Made by a program: the position numbers and the translations under genes. A DNA stretch of 64,000 bases, from the NCBI GenBank assembly GCA_963693285.1, contig OY848919.1, forward strand, positions 11,589,461 to 11,653,460. Direction: 5' to 3'. Numbering within the stretch: the first letter of the stretch is position 1; each line of letters opens with the position of its first letter. Of this stretch, positions 11,950 through 22,209 are shown one piece after another. The notes under the pieces were generated by a model. The model was not told the origin of the DNA. It worked only from the letters and a program-made list of their open reading frames with translations, and made no database searches. The stretch is from Xestospongia muta. Taxonomy: Eukaryota > Porifera > Demospongiae > Haplosclerida > Petrosiidae.

Positions 11950-12830
11950 GAAGGGTTAAAAACACGATTACACGAATAATTAAACCACGTGTGCAAGACA
12001 AATGGGCGTGGTGAAGGGTAATAAATATCAAAGTTGTTTTTCAAACGGGTTCATCAAGACTGTGAAAGAGACGTTAGAGGGAGAATTTGGTGATGAATTC
12101 ATTCAATAGAGGGACAAAGAAGGCCACACAGCCCTTCACTGGGCAGCATTAGGTGGTTATAATGAAATTTGTGAGATCTTAGTGGAAAAGGTCCCTTTAA
12201 TGAACGTGATAATGATTATGATCCGAGACCTATACACTGGACCTATGTTAATGAACATGTAGTGACTGTGGATTTTTTCTTAGAGAGGGGTGTTCATATA
12301 GATACATCAGATTTTAATGAGTGTTCCCCATGTGTTTCATGTTAATATTAATGGAGACATTGCTCTATAGTGGGAGCATTTAAACTCTAGCTCTAGACTG
12401 TCACTAATAAAATTGAACAGCAGTACTAACTTATCTACCTAGACCTAGAAGGACTAATGAACAGCAGTATTTACCACAGTGACCTAGAATAGTCACTGCA
12501 TGCATATAGTACACTCTAGACTATTACATACCCTAGTGACTTACTTGCTGATAACATTAATATGAACATATCATTAAGTTAAATTTTAATATTTATAGGT
12601 TATCCTGATGTGGTATTTCTATTATGAAAATGCTAGACTACACTCTAAACAAAAGGACTCTTATATCAACAGGTATATCCATTGCTGTCTGTTACTGTAT
12701 GTATAGTGTGTGTGTGTGTGTGTGTAGTATGTATATAGATTATACTTCTGTCTTTTTCTTAGACTCCAATGCATTCAGTCTGTATGAAAGGTGATATACA
12801 AGTAGCTGAAATGTTGTTAGAACAGGTATA
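11950..12830 (+). pseudogene. Decayed ankyrin-DHHC palmitoyltransferase copy 1 (exon 1 lost)
   Basis: From about 12048 the sequence follows exon 2 of the intact gene at 24343 but has a stop (TAG) at 12107-12109, several small deletions and a degraded end of the exon. Exon 1 is absent: the 5' flank jumps from the promoter-proximal ccacgtgt directly to intron 1 sequence. Pieces equivalent to exons 3 and 4 follow (exon 4 near 12762-12822). All later exons, including the DHHC core, are missing. Confidence 0.85.
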
Positions 12831-13278
12831 ATGGATCTCTAAATAACTGCAAAACCTCTTACTAATGATATTCATAGTGTGTTTATTTCATCATTTTACA
12901 ATATATGAGTCACCAAAACCAATTCTCATTGACTTTAAAATCCTCAAAAATCATTCCTTAAAGAGTGGTACTACACTTGGTACATATGTTCCTTGTCCAA
13001 ATTCTTGTATGCAACTTTTAAGCAAATGAAATTAACTTACAAGTAACTACTGACAAATTTCTCTTATAACAATCATTTATAACCACCTGTTTTTCATATT
13101 GATGTATAACTACTATGCTAGACAAGATATTACAGGACCTTATAAGCCTCTATCAGTCATGTTCAATTCAATACACTTGCAATAAAAATCATTTATCAAC
13201 AGTTACTTTGTGCTGGTGTATTTAATTTATTGCTATCAATAGTTGCATAGAAACAATAGACATTGCTCTAATGACAAA

Positions 13279-13321
<43 letters not shown>

Positions 13322-15193
13322 CAAGTGTCCCAAAAACAATATTGTGATTGACTAGCATGCCTTTTGTGTGAGGAAAAAAGCTTGAGATGAATATTATAGA
13401 CTACTTGAAACTGGAAACATTTAACTAAACTGCTTGTTCATGTCAATCCTGCACTGAAGGTTAAATTTGCATATTATGTACGAGGTTTTGCTACAGTCTA
13501 AGAGATTTATGTACTAGTTTTACCACTCACTACTTGTGTACTAATCATTATATAAAGAGCTCCTATCAAGCATTTGAAAGTCAAGAGGAAGAAAATTGTG
13601 GACTTTTCCTAATATGACGTGCAATATGACCAGCACTGTAGTAATAATTAACTACCTCCAAGCAACCATAGAATAATTATGAAAGGCTAAAAGTAGCTTC
13701 TGAGAAAATAATGCAAGGAATGTTCAGTGCACTTGTATTGCTAGAGTAGGAGGAGTGCATTGCAAGCAGATATAACAAAACATATAGTATTCATAATGTC
13801 TCAGCTTATAATTGTAAACTAACAATTCACATGAAATGTCTCAGCTTATAGTTTTAAACTAACAATTCACATGAAATGTCTCAGCCTATAATTTTAAACT
13901 AACAATTCACATGAGCATGAAATGACTCAGCTTATAATCATAAGCTAACAATTCACATGAAATGATTCAATTAAATTAGTTTATATGACCTTGAAGTATG
14001 TTGAGCAATAAATCAATATAAGACATTTAATCTATTCCTTGTGTATTTCATAGTTTACAGTGTGAATCAATTATTATAAATTGACATTTATATGTACATC
14101 TGATCAGCTCTTTAAATTGGTTAGCTCTAAGATTTGGACCAATGTGACACGATACTGACTATGTACGTGTCTATCTCTCATTGTAATAATTATATTGTTC
14201 TATACAAATTCTGAAAGTATAGTATTGACTGCCAATATATACCATGCCATAGAGTTTTATTTGCCTTTATTGTGGGCACAACAATTAATGATGGGCAAGG
14301 CTTATGATTTAAAGTAATGTCAAAGCTGTACTAGCACTCCACTCTTTATACAAAGTATCTTGCAATATTGAAACTATCAAAGCCATTCTTATATAAGACT
14401 GCCTGACATGTTAAATTTTCTCACACAGTCCTGACTTACCAACAGTGTCTGCCAGCTCATAATGTTTTACCAGCATACAAAACATTCCCTCAAAATAATA
14501 TTAATATGATTTTTATAATTGAAGTCATGTTTCAATTTTTTGTTTTCAGTCAATGCTAAAAATTATGATAAGAGCAAACCCCATCCATACCTTTGTACAA
14601 ATTGGTACTGTCAGTAAATAAAGTTGTGCTTAACATCATAACCCTTACATGTATATATCTATGCTCCACTCTACTGTTTTTGCTTATCACTCATAAGCAA
14701 CAATGTCAATATACCTCACTAAGATAGAAAATGGGATGCAATCAAAATTGAACGTCTTGTGGCAACAATATTTCACTCATTTGTAGATTGTTTCAGGCTT
14801 AAGCAGCATGAAAATCAGTACGAGCTTTTATAGTGATAGTACATAGGAAGTTATCTCTTCTTTGAAATGTTTAAGCAGAAGTTAAATAGAAACCTCAAAG
14901 AAATAAACAAAGTTCACTTTATGATCATTTATAGTTATATCAATTATTCTTTCAATATCTTTCTTTCTAATTGCTACAACTATGTTTGAAAAAATGTCAC
15001 CTAATATTGATTTCAATACTATTATTATGCTGTAATAATAACTCCTTGTTCTTGTATAGAATAGTTATTGTATGCATATCCGGTTAGATGTATGTCAATG
15101 TGCCAATGAATATGATTGTTCATGCAGATCAATGCTATATATGTTGCCAGCAACTTAAACTTGTGATGCTTTTTTTCTTTTATCTCCAGAAAA
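12831..15193. other. Spacer before KMO3 with duplicated blocks
   Basis: No gene is visible. It holds a TA microsatellite (about 13280-13320), a block from ~13320 to ~13760 that recurs at ~21505-21830, and a 42-base tandem repeat. The last ~200 bases (~14980-15193) are nearly identical to the KMO5 upstream region (~21985-22209) and end in the conserved acceptor tttatctccag just before the ATG. A segment near 14860-14945 also recurs near 18940-19025. Confidence 0.6.
13795..13968. repeat. Four-copy ~42-bp tandem repeat
   Basis: Four imperfect units containing ctcagcttataat and aactaacaattcacatgaa follow head to tail, the last with a small insertion. There is no coding potential. A degenerate related unit is seen near 21895-21955 in the duplicated spacer before KMO5. 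Confidence 0.8.
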
Positions 15194-16537
15194 ATGAATC
15201 GCGTAAAGAAACCAGTTGCTGTAATAGGAGGTGGACTAGTTGGTTGTGTGCAGGCAATCTTTTTGGCTAACCGAGACTGTCAGGTGGAACTGTACGAATC
15301 TCGTCAAGATATCAGAAAATCAAGTACAGGACAAGGTCGGAGTATTAACTTAACTATTGCTGACCGTGGAAAAGCAGCTCTGAGTGCCATAGGATGTGAA
15401 GAAGAGGTTGTAGACATGTGTGTACCAGTATATGGACGTATGATACATTCACTAAATGGCAAAATGACTTCTCAACTCTATAGCGTTAAAGGTGATGCGA
15501 TTCTTTCTATAGATCGTCTCAAGCTCAACAAATATCTGCTGGACAAAGCAGAAGCACACCCGAATATTAAAGTGTATTTTCAACACAAGTTACTACGTGC
15601 TAATCTTAAGGAACAAATTCTTACTTTCGACAATGATGGCACAGAAAAGAAAGTAAGTGTGGCCTTTACCTTTGGATGTGATGGTGCTCATTCTGCTGTA
15701 CGACAACAATTTATGCAATTACCACACTTCGACTATAATCAAAAATACATTGATCATGGCTACAAAGAGCTTTTAATGCCAGCTACAATAGAAAATGAGT
15801 ATGCAATGACTCATTATAACTATATCCACATTTGGCCCAAAGAAGAGTTTGTGATGATAGCACTACCAAATCAAGACAAGAGCTTTACTGTGACACTTTT
15901 TATGCCAAAGGAAAGTTTTGATAAAATAAAAACTGAAGAAGATGTCTTAGCATTCTTTAACAAACACTTTCCAGATTCCATCGACAAAATTGGAGCTGAT
16001 CGTTTGGTCAATGATTTCTTTAAGAACCCTACTGGCTCTTTAGTTTCAATTAAGTGTTCTCCTCACTATCTTGATTCTCGTACTGTAATCCTCGGAGATG
16101 CTGCGCACGCAATGGTCCCCTTTTACGGCCAAGGAGTGAATGCTGGCTTGGAAGACTGCCTTTTTTTTAATGAATGCTTGGATAAAATGGGTGGAGATTT
16201 AGACAAAGGAGCTCAAGAATATTCCAATGCTCATTGGAAAAGCTGCCATGCGATTACTGACTTGTCAATGGACAATTACTTGGTATTGAGGTCACACTGT
16301 ACAAGCTGGCTTTATCGTTTGAAGAAGAATATTGATAATTTGCTTTATCGGGTTTTTCCAAACTCGTTCGTTCCTATCTATTCAATGGTCGCCTTCTCTC
16401 GCATGCCTTATGACCAAGTAGTTAAGAAAAATGAACGACAAAAAGCTATGGTTAATTGGGGATTAGCCACCATAACAGTGGTTGTGATAAGTATGATTAT
16501 CGCCATTGTTTTGTTCTTTGCAAGTTTACTTTTTTAA
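15194..16537 (+). CDS. KMO: Kynurenine 3-monooxygenase, copy 3
   Basis: Single coding exon of 447 residues. The ATG lies four bases after a strong acceptor (tttatctccag), so the 5' UTR is probably spliced. Motifs by residue: GGGLVG 12-17, GRMIHS with Arg82, LYS with Tyr96, GCDGAHSAVR ~161-170, GDAAHAMVPFYGQG 301-314, and a C-terminal membrane anchor ~418-447. Arg82 and Tyr96 fall where the kynurenine carboxylate-binding Arg/Tyr pair lies in yeast and human KMO, so activity is expected. The gene is very similar to KMO4 and KMO5 at nucleotide level, including the 3' flank, so these three are the youngest duplicates. A ZDHHC pseudogene follows at 17144. Confidence 0.95.
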   Translation: MNRVKKPVAVIGGGLVGCVQAIFLANRDCQVELYESRQDIRKSSTGQGRSINLTIADRGKAALSAIGCEEEVVDMCVPVYGRMIHSLNGKMTSQLYSVKGDAILSIDRLKLNKYLLDKAEAHPNIKVYFQHKLLRANLKEQILTFDNDGTEKKVSVAFTFGCDGAHSAVRQQFMQLPHFDYNQKYIDHGYKELLMPATIENEYAMTHYNYIHIWPKEEFVMIALPNQDKSFTVTLFMPKESFDKIKTEEDVLAFFNKHFPDSIDKIGADRLVNDFFKNPTGSLVSIKCSPHYLDSRTVILGDAAHAMVPFYGQGVNAGLEDCLFFNECLDKMGGDLDKGAQEYSNAHWKSCHAITDLSMDNYLVLRSHCTSWLYRLKKNIDNLLYRVFPNSFVPIYSMVAFSRMPYDQVVKKNERQKAMVNWGLATITVVVISMIIAIVLFFASLLF

Positions 16538-17143
16538 AAATCCATGTATTTTGTGTGATGTAGAATTTTACTTTCTTTGAGATTCCTTTATTAATGTTTA
16601 ATAGTGATATTATGATTATTAACTTTGTTTTGCTCCTAAGGTTTACAAGTTTAAATTTAAAAAAAAATTGTTTGTAGTTTGTGTGATTATTGATTGTTTT
16701 TAGTTTCTTTGAGATTCCTTTTATTAACATTAGCTTATTAAAAGTTGGTTTGTGATATAATAATTATTATATATTATTATTGAAATTAAAAGATTCTGAT
16801 AATAATCGGTTGGCGTAAGAAAATACTGCATGGCATTTAACTAACAATATACTCATTGAGATAAACAACAATGGTTGCGCATATAAGACATACTTATCTT
16901 AATTTCTACAATGACTTCAAAATTAAGTCACAATAAGCAACTGATCTACTAGCGAAAGATTAACATTCAGCCTGGGATCTGCAGCTGGATGTCAATGTAT
17001 ATACTTACTTAGTTACCTGTATTATAACGAAGTACATCACTGATCTGGTTGTCCACATACAGCTGTTTTCAAGGGTTAAAAACTAGTCACTAATAAGCCA
17101 CGTGTATTTCACAATATCACACCGCCCCTTGACTTGTTAGATC
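16538..17143. other. KMO3 3' flank and upstream region of ZDHHC copy 2
   Basis: Repeated almost base for base after KMO5 (23551-24140), and for its first part after KMO4 (20560-20919). It therefore carries the KMO 3' UTR and the ZDHHC promoter region of the duplicated unit. No coding sequence is seen. Confidence 0.7.
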
Positions 17144-18134
17144 ATGGCTACTTACCAAGGACAACACGTACCGTTGGCTGACAGTGATGTGGAGAGTGAA
17201 GAAGAATACCTTGGCGAAGGAGAAGATGAACTGACAGAGGAACAAAAAAGAATGGAAGAATTAGTCAATGCAATCAAGAACGGGTAAGATAAATGGGCGT
17301 GGTAAAGGGGTGTGACTAACAAATGTCAAACTTGTTTTCAAAACAGGTTCATCAAGACTGTGAAAGAGACGTTAGAGGGAGAATTTGGTGATGAACTCAT
17401 TCAACAGAGGGACAAAGAAGGCCACACGGAACTTCACTGGGCAGCATTAGGTGGATATAATCAGATTTGTGAGATCTTAGTGGAAAAGGGTTGCCCCCTT
17501 AATGAACATAGTGATAACGATTAGGGTCCAAGACCAATTCACTGGGCCTGTGTTAATGGACATGTAGTGACTGTGGATTTTTTCTTAGAGAGGGATGTTC
17601 ATATAGACACATCAGATTTAAATGGGTGTTCCCCATTACTGATAGCAGCTCAGTATGGTCAGTCATTAGTATTGAGCTTCATGTTGATATTAGTGGAGAC
17701 ATTGTACTACACTGGGAGCATTTAAACTCTAGCACTAGATTGTCACTAATAAAATTTTACGTCAGTATTAACTTACCACAGTGACCTAGGATAGTTGGAT
17801 CATACACTCTAGACTATTACATACCCTAGTGACCTACTTGCCGATAATGTTAATATTGAACATATCATTAAGTTAAATTGTGATATTTGTAGGTTATCCT
17901 GAGGTGGTATTTCTACTATAAAATGCTAGACTACACTTTAAACAAAAGGATTTGTATCAACAGGTATATCTTAACACATTACTACATTGCTGTCTGTTAC
18001 TGTGTGTATATTATGCATGTGTGTGTGTGTGTATAGTATGTATATAGATTATACTTCTGTCTTTTTCATAGACTCCAATGCATTCAGCCTGTATCAAAGG
18101 TGATATACAAGTAGCTGAAATGTTGTTAGAACAG
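17144..18134 (+). pseudogene. Decayed ankyrin-DHHC palmitoyltransferase copy 2
   Basis: Exon 1 is intact (17144-17283) with its donor, and exon 2 starts at 17348. A Tyr codon has become TAG at 17522-17524, and ~28 bases are missing near the end of exon 2. Exon 3 is recognisable near 17893 but mutated (actataaaatg), and exon 4 lies near 18072-18134. No later exons follow. It could still make a ~105-residue N-terminal ankyrin fragment, but the DHHC catalytic part is gone. Confidence 0.88.
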
Positions 18135-19230
18135 GTAATCATTCTCTGAGGTCTTCAGTTAATAGTATTCATAACATGCCTAGTTGATAGTCCTACAAAT
18201 CCCAATGACCTATTCCTAGAAATGACTAAATAACTACCAAATCCACTTACTGATGATATTTATAGTCTGCTTATTTATCATTTTAAAACTGAGTCCACAA
18301 AACTAATTTTTCATGGGTTTCCTTAATGACTACTATTACACTTGGTACACAAGTGTATGTCCACTTTTGTTGTTTTGTTGTATGCAACTTTTAAAGCAGA
18401 TAAGAAAAATAACCTGTACTAAGTAAGTAGTGACAAATTTCACTTATAACAATCATTTATAAACACTTGTTATTCATATTGAAGTATAACTGCTTTTTAG
18501 AAAACTGGGAATTGGCCTAACTTTTTGCTACTTCTGATTTTATCGAAGAGATAGACCACTAATGCTTAAAGCTATTGTAATGATTTTGTTACCATTTAAC
18601 CTTAGTAAGAGTGTAATGGCAACTTAACATTTTGAACACTTGAAATTAAATCATTAAGATAAGTAATCACAGGAGCTTACAAGCCTTTATCAGTCACGTT
18701 CAATTTAATACACTTGCGGTAAAATCATTCATCAACTGTAATTTATGCTAGTTAATTTCATTTGTTGCACACAACAATAAACTAAGACAATGTGTAAGTG
18801 ATGTACTTATATGAAATAATTCCAAATGTTCATTTCTTTGAAAAGGTTACTAATATTCATGTTTTTGTTATTGATTTGTTCATTTCTTTGAAATGTTTAC
18901 TAATATTCATGTTTTTGTTATTGATTTGTTCATTTCTTTGAAATGTTTAAGCAGAAGTTATATAGAAAGCTCAAAGAAATACACAAGGTTCACTTTATGA
19001 TCATTTATAGTTACATCAATTATTTTTCAACATATCTAAGTGGTACAACTGTGTTTGCACACGTCATATTATAGATTTCATTTTATATTTGTTGTACTCT
19101 ATATAATTGTTATTGTCAGCACAACTAGATAAATCTACACCAATGTACCCTATGAATATGATTGCTCAGATCAATGCTATATATGCTGCCAGCAACTTAA
19201 ACTTATTATGTTTTCTTGTATCGATAGAAA
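18135..19230. other. Spacer before KMO4
   Basis: AT-rich and without genes. Contains a ~58-base unit repeated about twice at 18826-18952 (tttgttcatttctttgaaa...). It ends in an acceptor (tgtatcgatag, AG at 19226-19227) three bases before the KMO4 ATG. The upstream sequence differs from that of KMO3 and KMO5. Confidence 0.6.
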
Positions 19231-20559
19231 ATGGATCATGTAAAGAAAACAGTTGCTGTAATAGGAGGTGGACTAGTTGGTTGTGTGCAGGCAATCTTTT
19301 TGGCTAACCGAGACCTTCAGGTGGAACTGTATGAATCTCGTGAAGATATCAGAAAATCAAGTACAGGACAAGGTCGGAGTATTAACTTAACTATTGCTGA
19401 CCGTGGAAAAGCAGCTCTGAGTGCCATAGGATGTGAAGAAGAGGTTGTAGCCATGTGTGTACCAGTATATGGACGTATGATACATTCACTAAGTGGCAAA
19501 ATGACTTCTCAACTCTATAGCGTTAAAGGTGATGCGATTCTTTCTATAGATCGTCTCAAGCTCAACAAATATCTCCTGGACAAAGCTGAAGCACATCCGA
19601 ATATTAAAGTGTATTTTCAACACAAGTTGGTTCATGCTAATCTCAAGGAACAAATTCTTACTTTCGACAATGATGGCACAGAAAAGAAAGTAAGTGTGGA
19701 CTTTACCTTTGGATGTGATGGTGCTCATTCTGCTGTACGACAACAATTTATGCAATCACCACACTTCAACTATAATCAAGAATACATTGACCATGGCTAC
19801 AAAGAGCTTTTAATGCCAGCTACAATAGAAAATGACTATGCAATGCCTCATAACTATATCCACATTTGGCCCAAACAAGAGTTTGTGATGATAGCACTAC
19901 CTAATCAAGACAAGAGCTTTACTGTGACACTTTTTATGCCAAAGGAAAGTTTTGATAAAATAAAAACAAAAGAAGATGTCTTAGCATTCTTTAACAAACA
20001 CTTTCCAGATTCAATTGACAAAATTGGAGCTGATCGTTTGGTCAATGATTTCTTTAAGAACCCTACTGGCTCTTTAGTTTCAATTAAGTGCTCTCCTCAC
20101 TATCTTGATTCTCGTGCTGTAATCCTCGGAGATGCTGCACACGCAATGGTCCCCTTTTATGGCCAAGGAGTGAATGCTGGCTTGGAAGACTGCCTTTTTT
20201 TTAATGAATGCTTGGATAAAATGGGTGGAGATTTACACAAAGGGGCTCAAGAATATTCCAAAGTTCATTGGAAAAGCTGCCATGCAATTACTGAATTGTC
20301 AATGCACAATTACTTGGTATTGAGGTCACACTGTACAAGCTGGCTTTATCGTTTGAGGAAGAATATTGATAACTTGCTTTATCGGGTTTTTCCAAACTCG
20401 TTCGTTCCTATCTATTCAATGGTTGCCTTCTCTCGCATGCCTTATGACCAAGTAGTTAAGAAAGATGAACAACAAACAAAAATGGTTAATGGGGGATTAG
20501 CCGCCGTAACAGTGGTAATTATTGCCATTGTTTTGTTCTTTGCAAGTTTAATTTTTTAA
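19231..20559 (+). CDS. KMO: Kynurenine 3-monooxygenase, copy 4
   Basis: Single coding exon of 442 residues starting MDHVKKTVAVIGGGLVG, with the ATG three bases after a splice acceptor. All diagnostic motifs of the family are intact: FAD Rossmann loop, GRMIHS, QLYSVKG, GCDGAHSAVR, GDAAHAMVPFYGQG, and the hydrophobic C-terminal anchor (VTVVIIAIVLFFASLIF). It is nearly identical to KMO3 and KMO5 through the body. The tail is five residues shorter than in KMO3 because of a small in-frame deletion in the anchor. A ZDHHC fragment (exon 9 onwards) follows. Confidence 0.95.
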   Translation: MDHVKKTVAVIGGGLVGCVQAIFLANRDLQVELYESREDIRKSSTGQGRSINLTIADRGKAALSAIGCEEEVVAMCVPVYGRMIHSLSGKMTSQLYSVKGDAILSIDRLKLNKYLLDKAEAHPNIKVYFQHKLVHANLKEQILTFDNDGTEKKVSVDFTFGCDGAHSAVRQQFMQSPHFNYNQEYIDHGYKELLMPATIENDYAMPHNYIHIWPKQEFVMIALPNQDKSFTVTLFMPKESFDKIKTKEDVLAFFNKHFPDSIDKIGADRLVNDFFKNPTGSLVSIKCSPHYLDSRAVILGDAAHAMVPFYGQGVNAGLEDCLFFNECLDKMGGDLHKGAQEYSKVHWKSCHAITELSMHNYLVLRSHCTSWLYRLRKNIDNLLYRVFPNSFVPIYSMVAFSRMPYDQVVKKDEQQTKMVNGGLAAVTVVIIAIVLFFASLIF

Positions 20560-20919
20560 AAATCTATGTATTTTGTGTGATTGAGAATTTTTCTTTCTTT
20601 GAGATTCCTTTATTAAGTGTGATTATTTACTTTGTTTTGCTCCTAAGGTTTACAAGTTTAAATTTTAAAAAAATCGTTTGTAGTTTGTGTGATTATTGAT
20701 TTTAGTTTCTTTGAGATTCCTTTTATTAACATTAACTTATTAAAAGCTGGTTTGTGATATAATAATTATTGTATATTATTATTGAAATTAAAAGATTCTG
20801 ATAATAATCAGTTGGCATAAGAAATATTGCATGGCACTTAACTAACAATATACTCATTGAGATAAACAACAATGGTTGCGCATATAAGACATACTTATCT
20901 CAATTTCTACAATGACTTC
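20560..20919. other. KMO4 3' flank
   Basis: Copy of the sequence following KMO3 and KMO5. It ends abruptly at ~20919 within the segment that, in the intact unit, lies ~230 bases upstream of ZDHHC exon 1. The next base begins ZDHHC exon 9 sequence, marking a deletion junction. Confidence 0.75.
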
Positions 20920-21500
20920 ATTGTGCTCTCATGTTCTTTAGTGTACCAGTAGTAATTATGTTAGGTTACGTGGTAAGTTCTTGCATCACATTAGTGAACT
21001 TTCTTATAATTTGTTATAATTTGTTCACATTATGTTTAGACTGTTTTTTCAGAGAGAGAGAGAGAGAGAGTGTAAGCTTGGAATGGTCAACTGCTATGAA
21101 TGTTGTTAAAAATACTCTTGCTAACAACCCACAATAGTTCTACAAATAGTGTTCAATTAAATTGCTCAAGTACTTCCACATAAATTGCTCAAGTACATCC
21201 ACTATTTTAATTAGTTGACACTAGTTCTCTACTGTCAATAGCAGAGACAATTTTTGAGGGGGTAATTCCCTAAGCTTATAATAAATTAATTCATATATGC
21301 TATGATGAAAATCTGTTCTAATATATTATTAAATCAATGAAGAACTTCTAGCGTCATATAGGGTTATAAGAGTCCACTTAAGTTAATGGAAACATGGTAC
21401 TTTTATTGTCCTTGTGAAGACTATAGTATATGTATACCCTCCTTGTTTTATGACATTTAAGTGGAATTATTCTTGTAATAAAATTTAGAAATAGAAGCAA
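20920..21500 (+). pseudogene. ZDHHC copy 3: 3' fragment only (end of exon 9 plus following intron)
   Basis: Matches ~28199-28757 of the intact gene, including the transmembrane-coding end of exon 9 (MFFSVPVVIMLGYV), its donor gtaagttcttgc and a shortened AG repeat. Exons 1-8 and the last exon are absent. The left junction joins KMO 3' flank directly to exon 9, consistent with one deletion of about 4 kb. Confidence 0.85.
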
Positions 21501-22209
21501 TATATATATATCAAGTGTTCCAAAAACAATCTTGTGATTGACTAGCGTGCCTTTTGTGTGAGGCAAAAAAGCTTGAGATGAATATTAAAGACTACTTGAA
21601 ACTGGAAACATTTAACTAACCTGCTTGTTCATGGCAATCCTGCACTGAAGGTTAAATTTGCATATTATGTACATGTAAGAGGTTTTTGCTACAGTTAAGA
21701 GATTTATGTTGTACTAGTTTTACCACTCACTACTTGTACTTATTATTATTACTAAGCAACTATAGAATAATTATGGAAGGCTAAAAGTAGCTTTTGAGAA
21801 AATAATCCAAGGAATGTTTAGTGTCAGCACTACTAGTAGGAGCTCATACTGCTAACAGATGTATAACAAACCATATATTTGTCTGTTTACATGAATGAAT
21901 CAGCTGATGATTTAAAGTAACAGCTCACGTGAAATGACTCAGCTTATTACTCATAAGCAACAATGTAGTAGGAGTACAGTATCTTTCTAATAGCTACAAC
22001 TATGTTGACAACATGTCACCTAATATCGATTTCAATACTATAATTGTGCTGTAATAACTCCTTGTTCTTGTATAGAATAGTTATTGTATGCATATCCGGT
22101 TAGATGTACGTCAATGTGCCAATGAATATGATTGTTCATGCGGATCAATGCTATATATGTTGCCAGCAACTTAACCTTGTGATGCTTTTTTTCTTTTATC
22201 TCCAGAAAA
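21500..22209. other. Spacer before KMO5, copy of the spacer before KMO3
   Basis: Blocks 21505-21830 and ~21985-22209 repeat ~13320-13760 and ~14980-15193. There is no gene. It ends with the conserved tttatctccag acceptor four bases before the KMO5 ATG. Confidence 0.75.

Noticed and set aside
17312..17524. A separate small ankyrin gene
   Set aside because: It is exon 2 of a decayed ZDHHC copy, truncated by a nonsense change of the tyrosine codon found in the intact gene.
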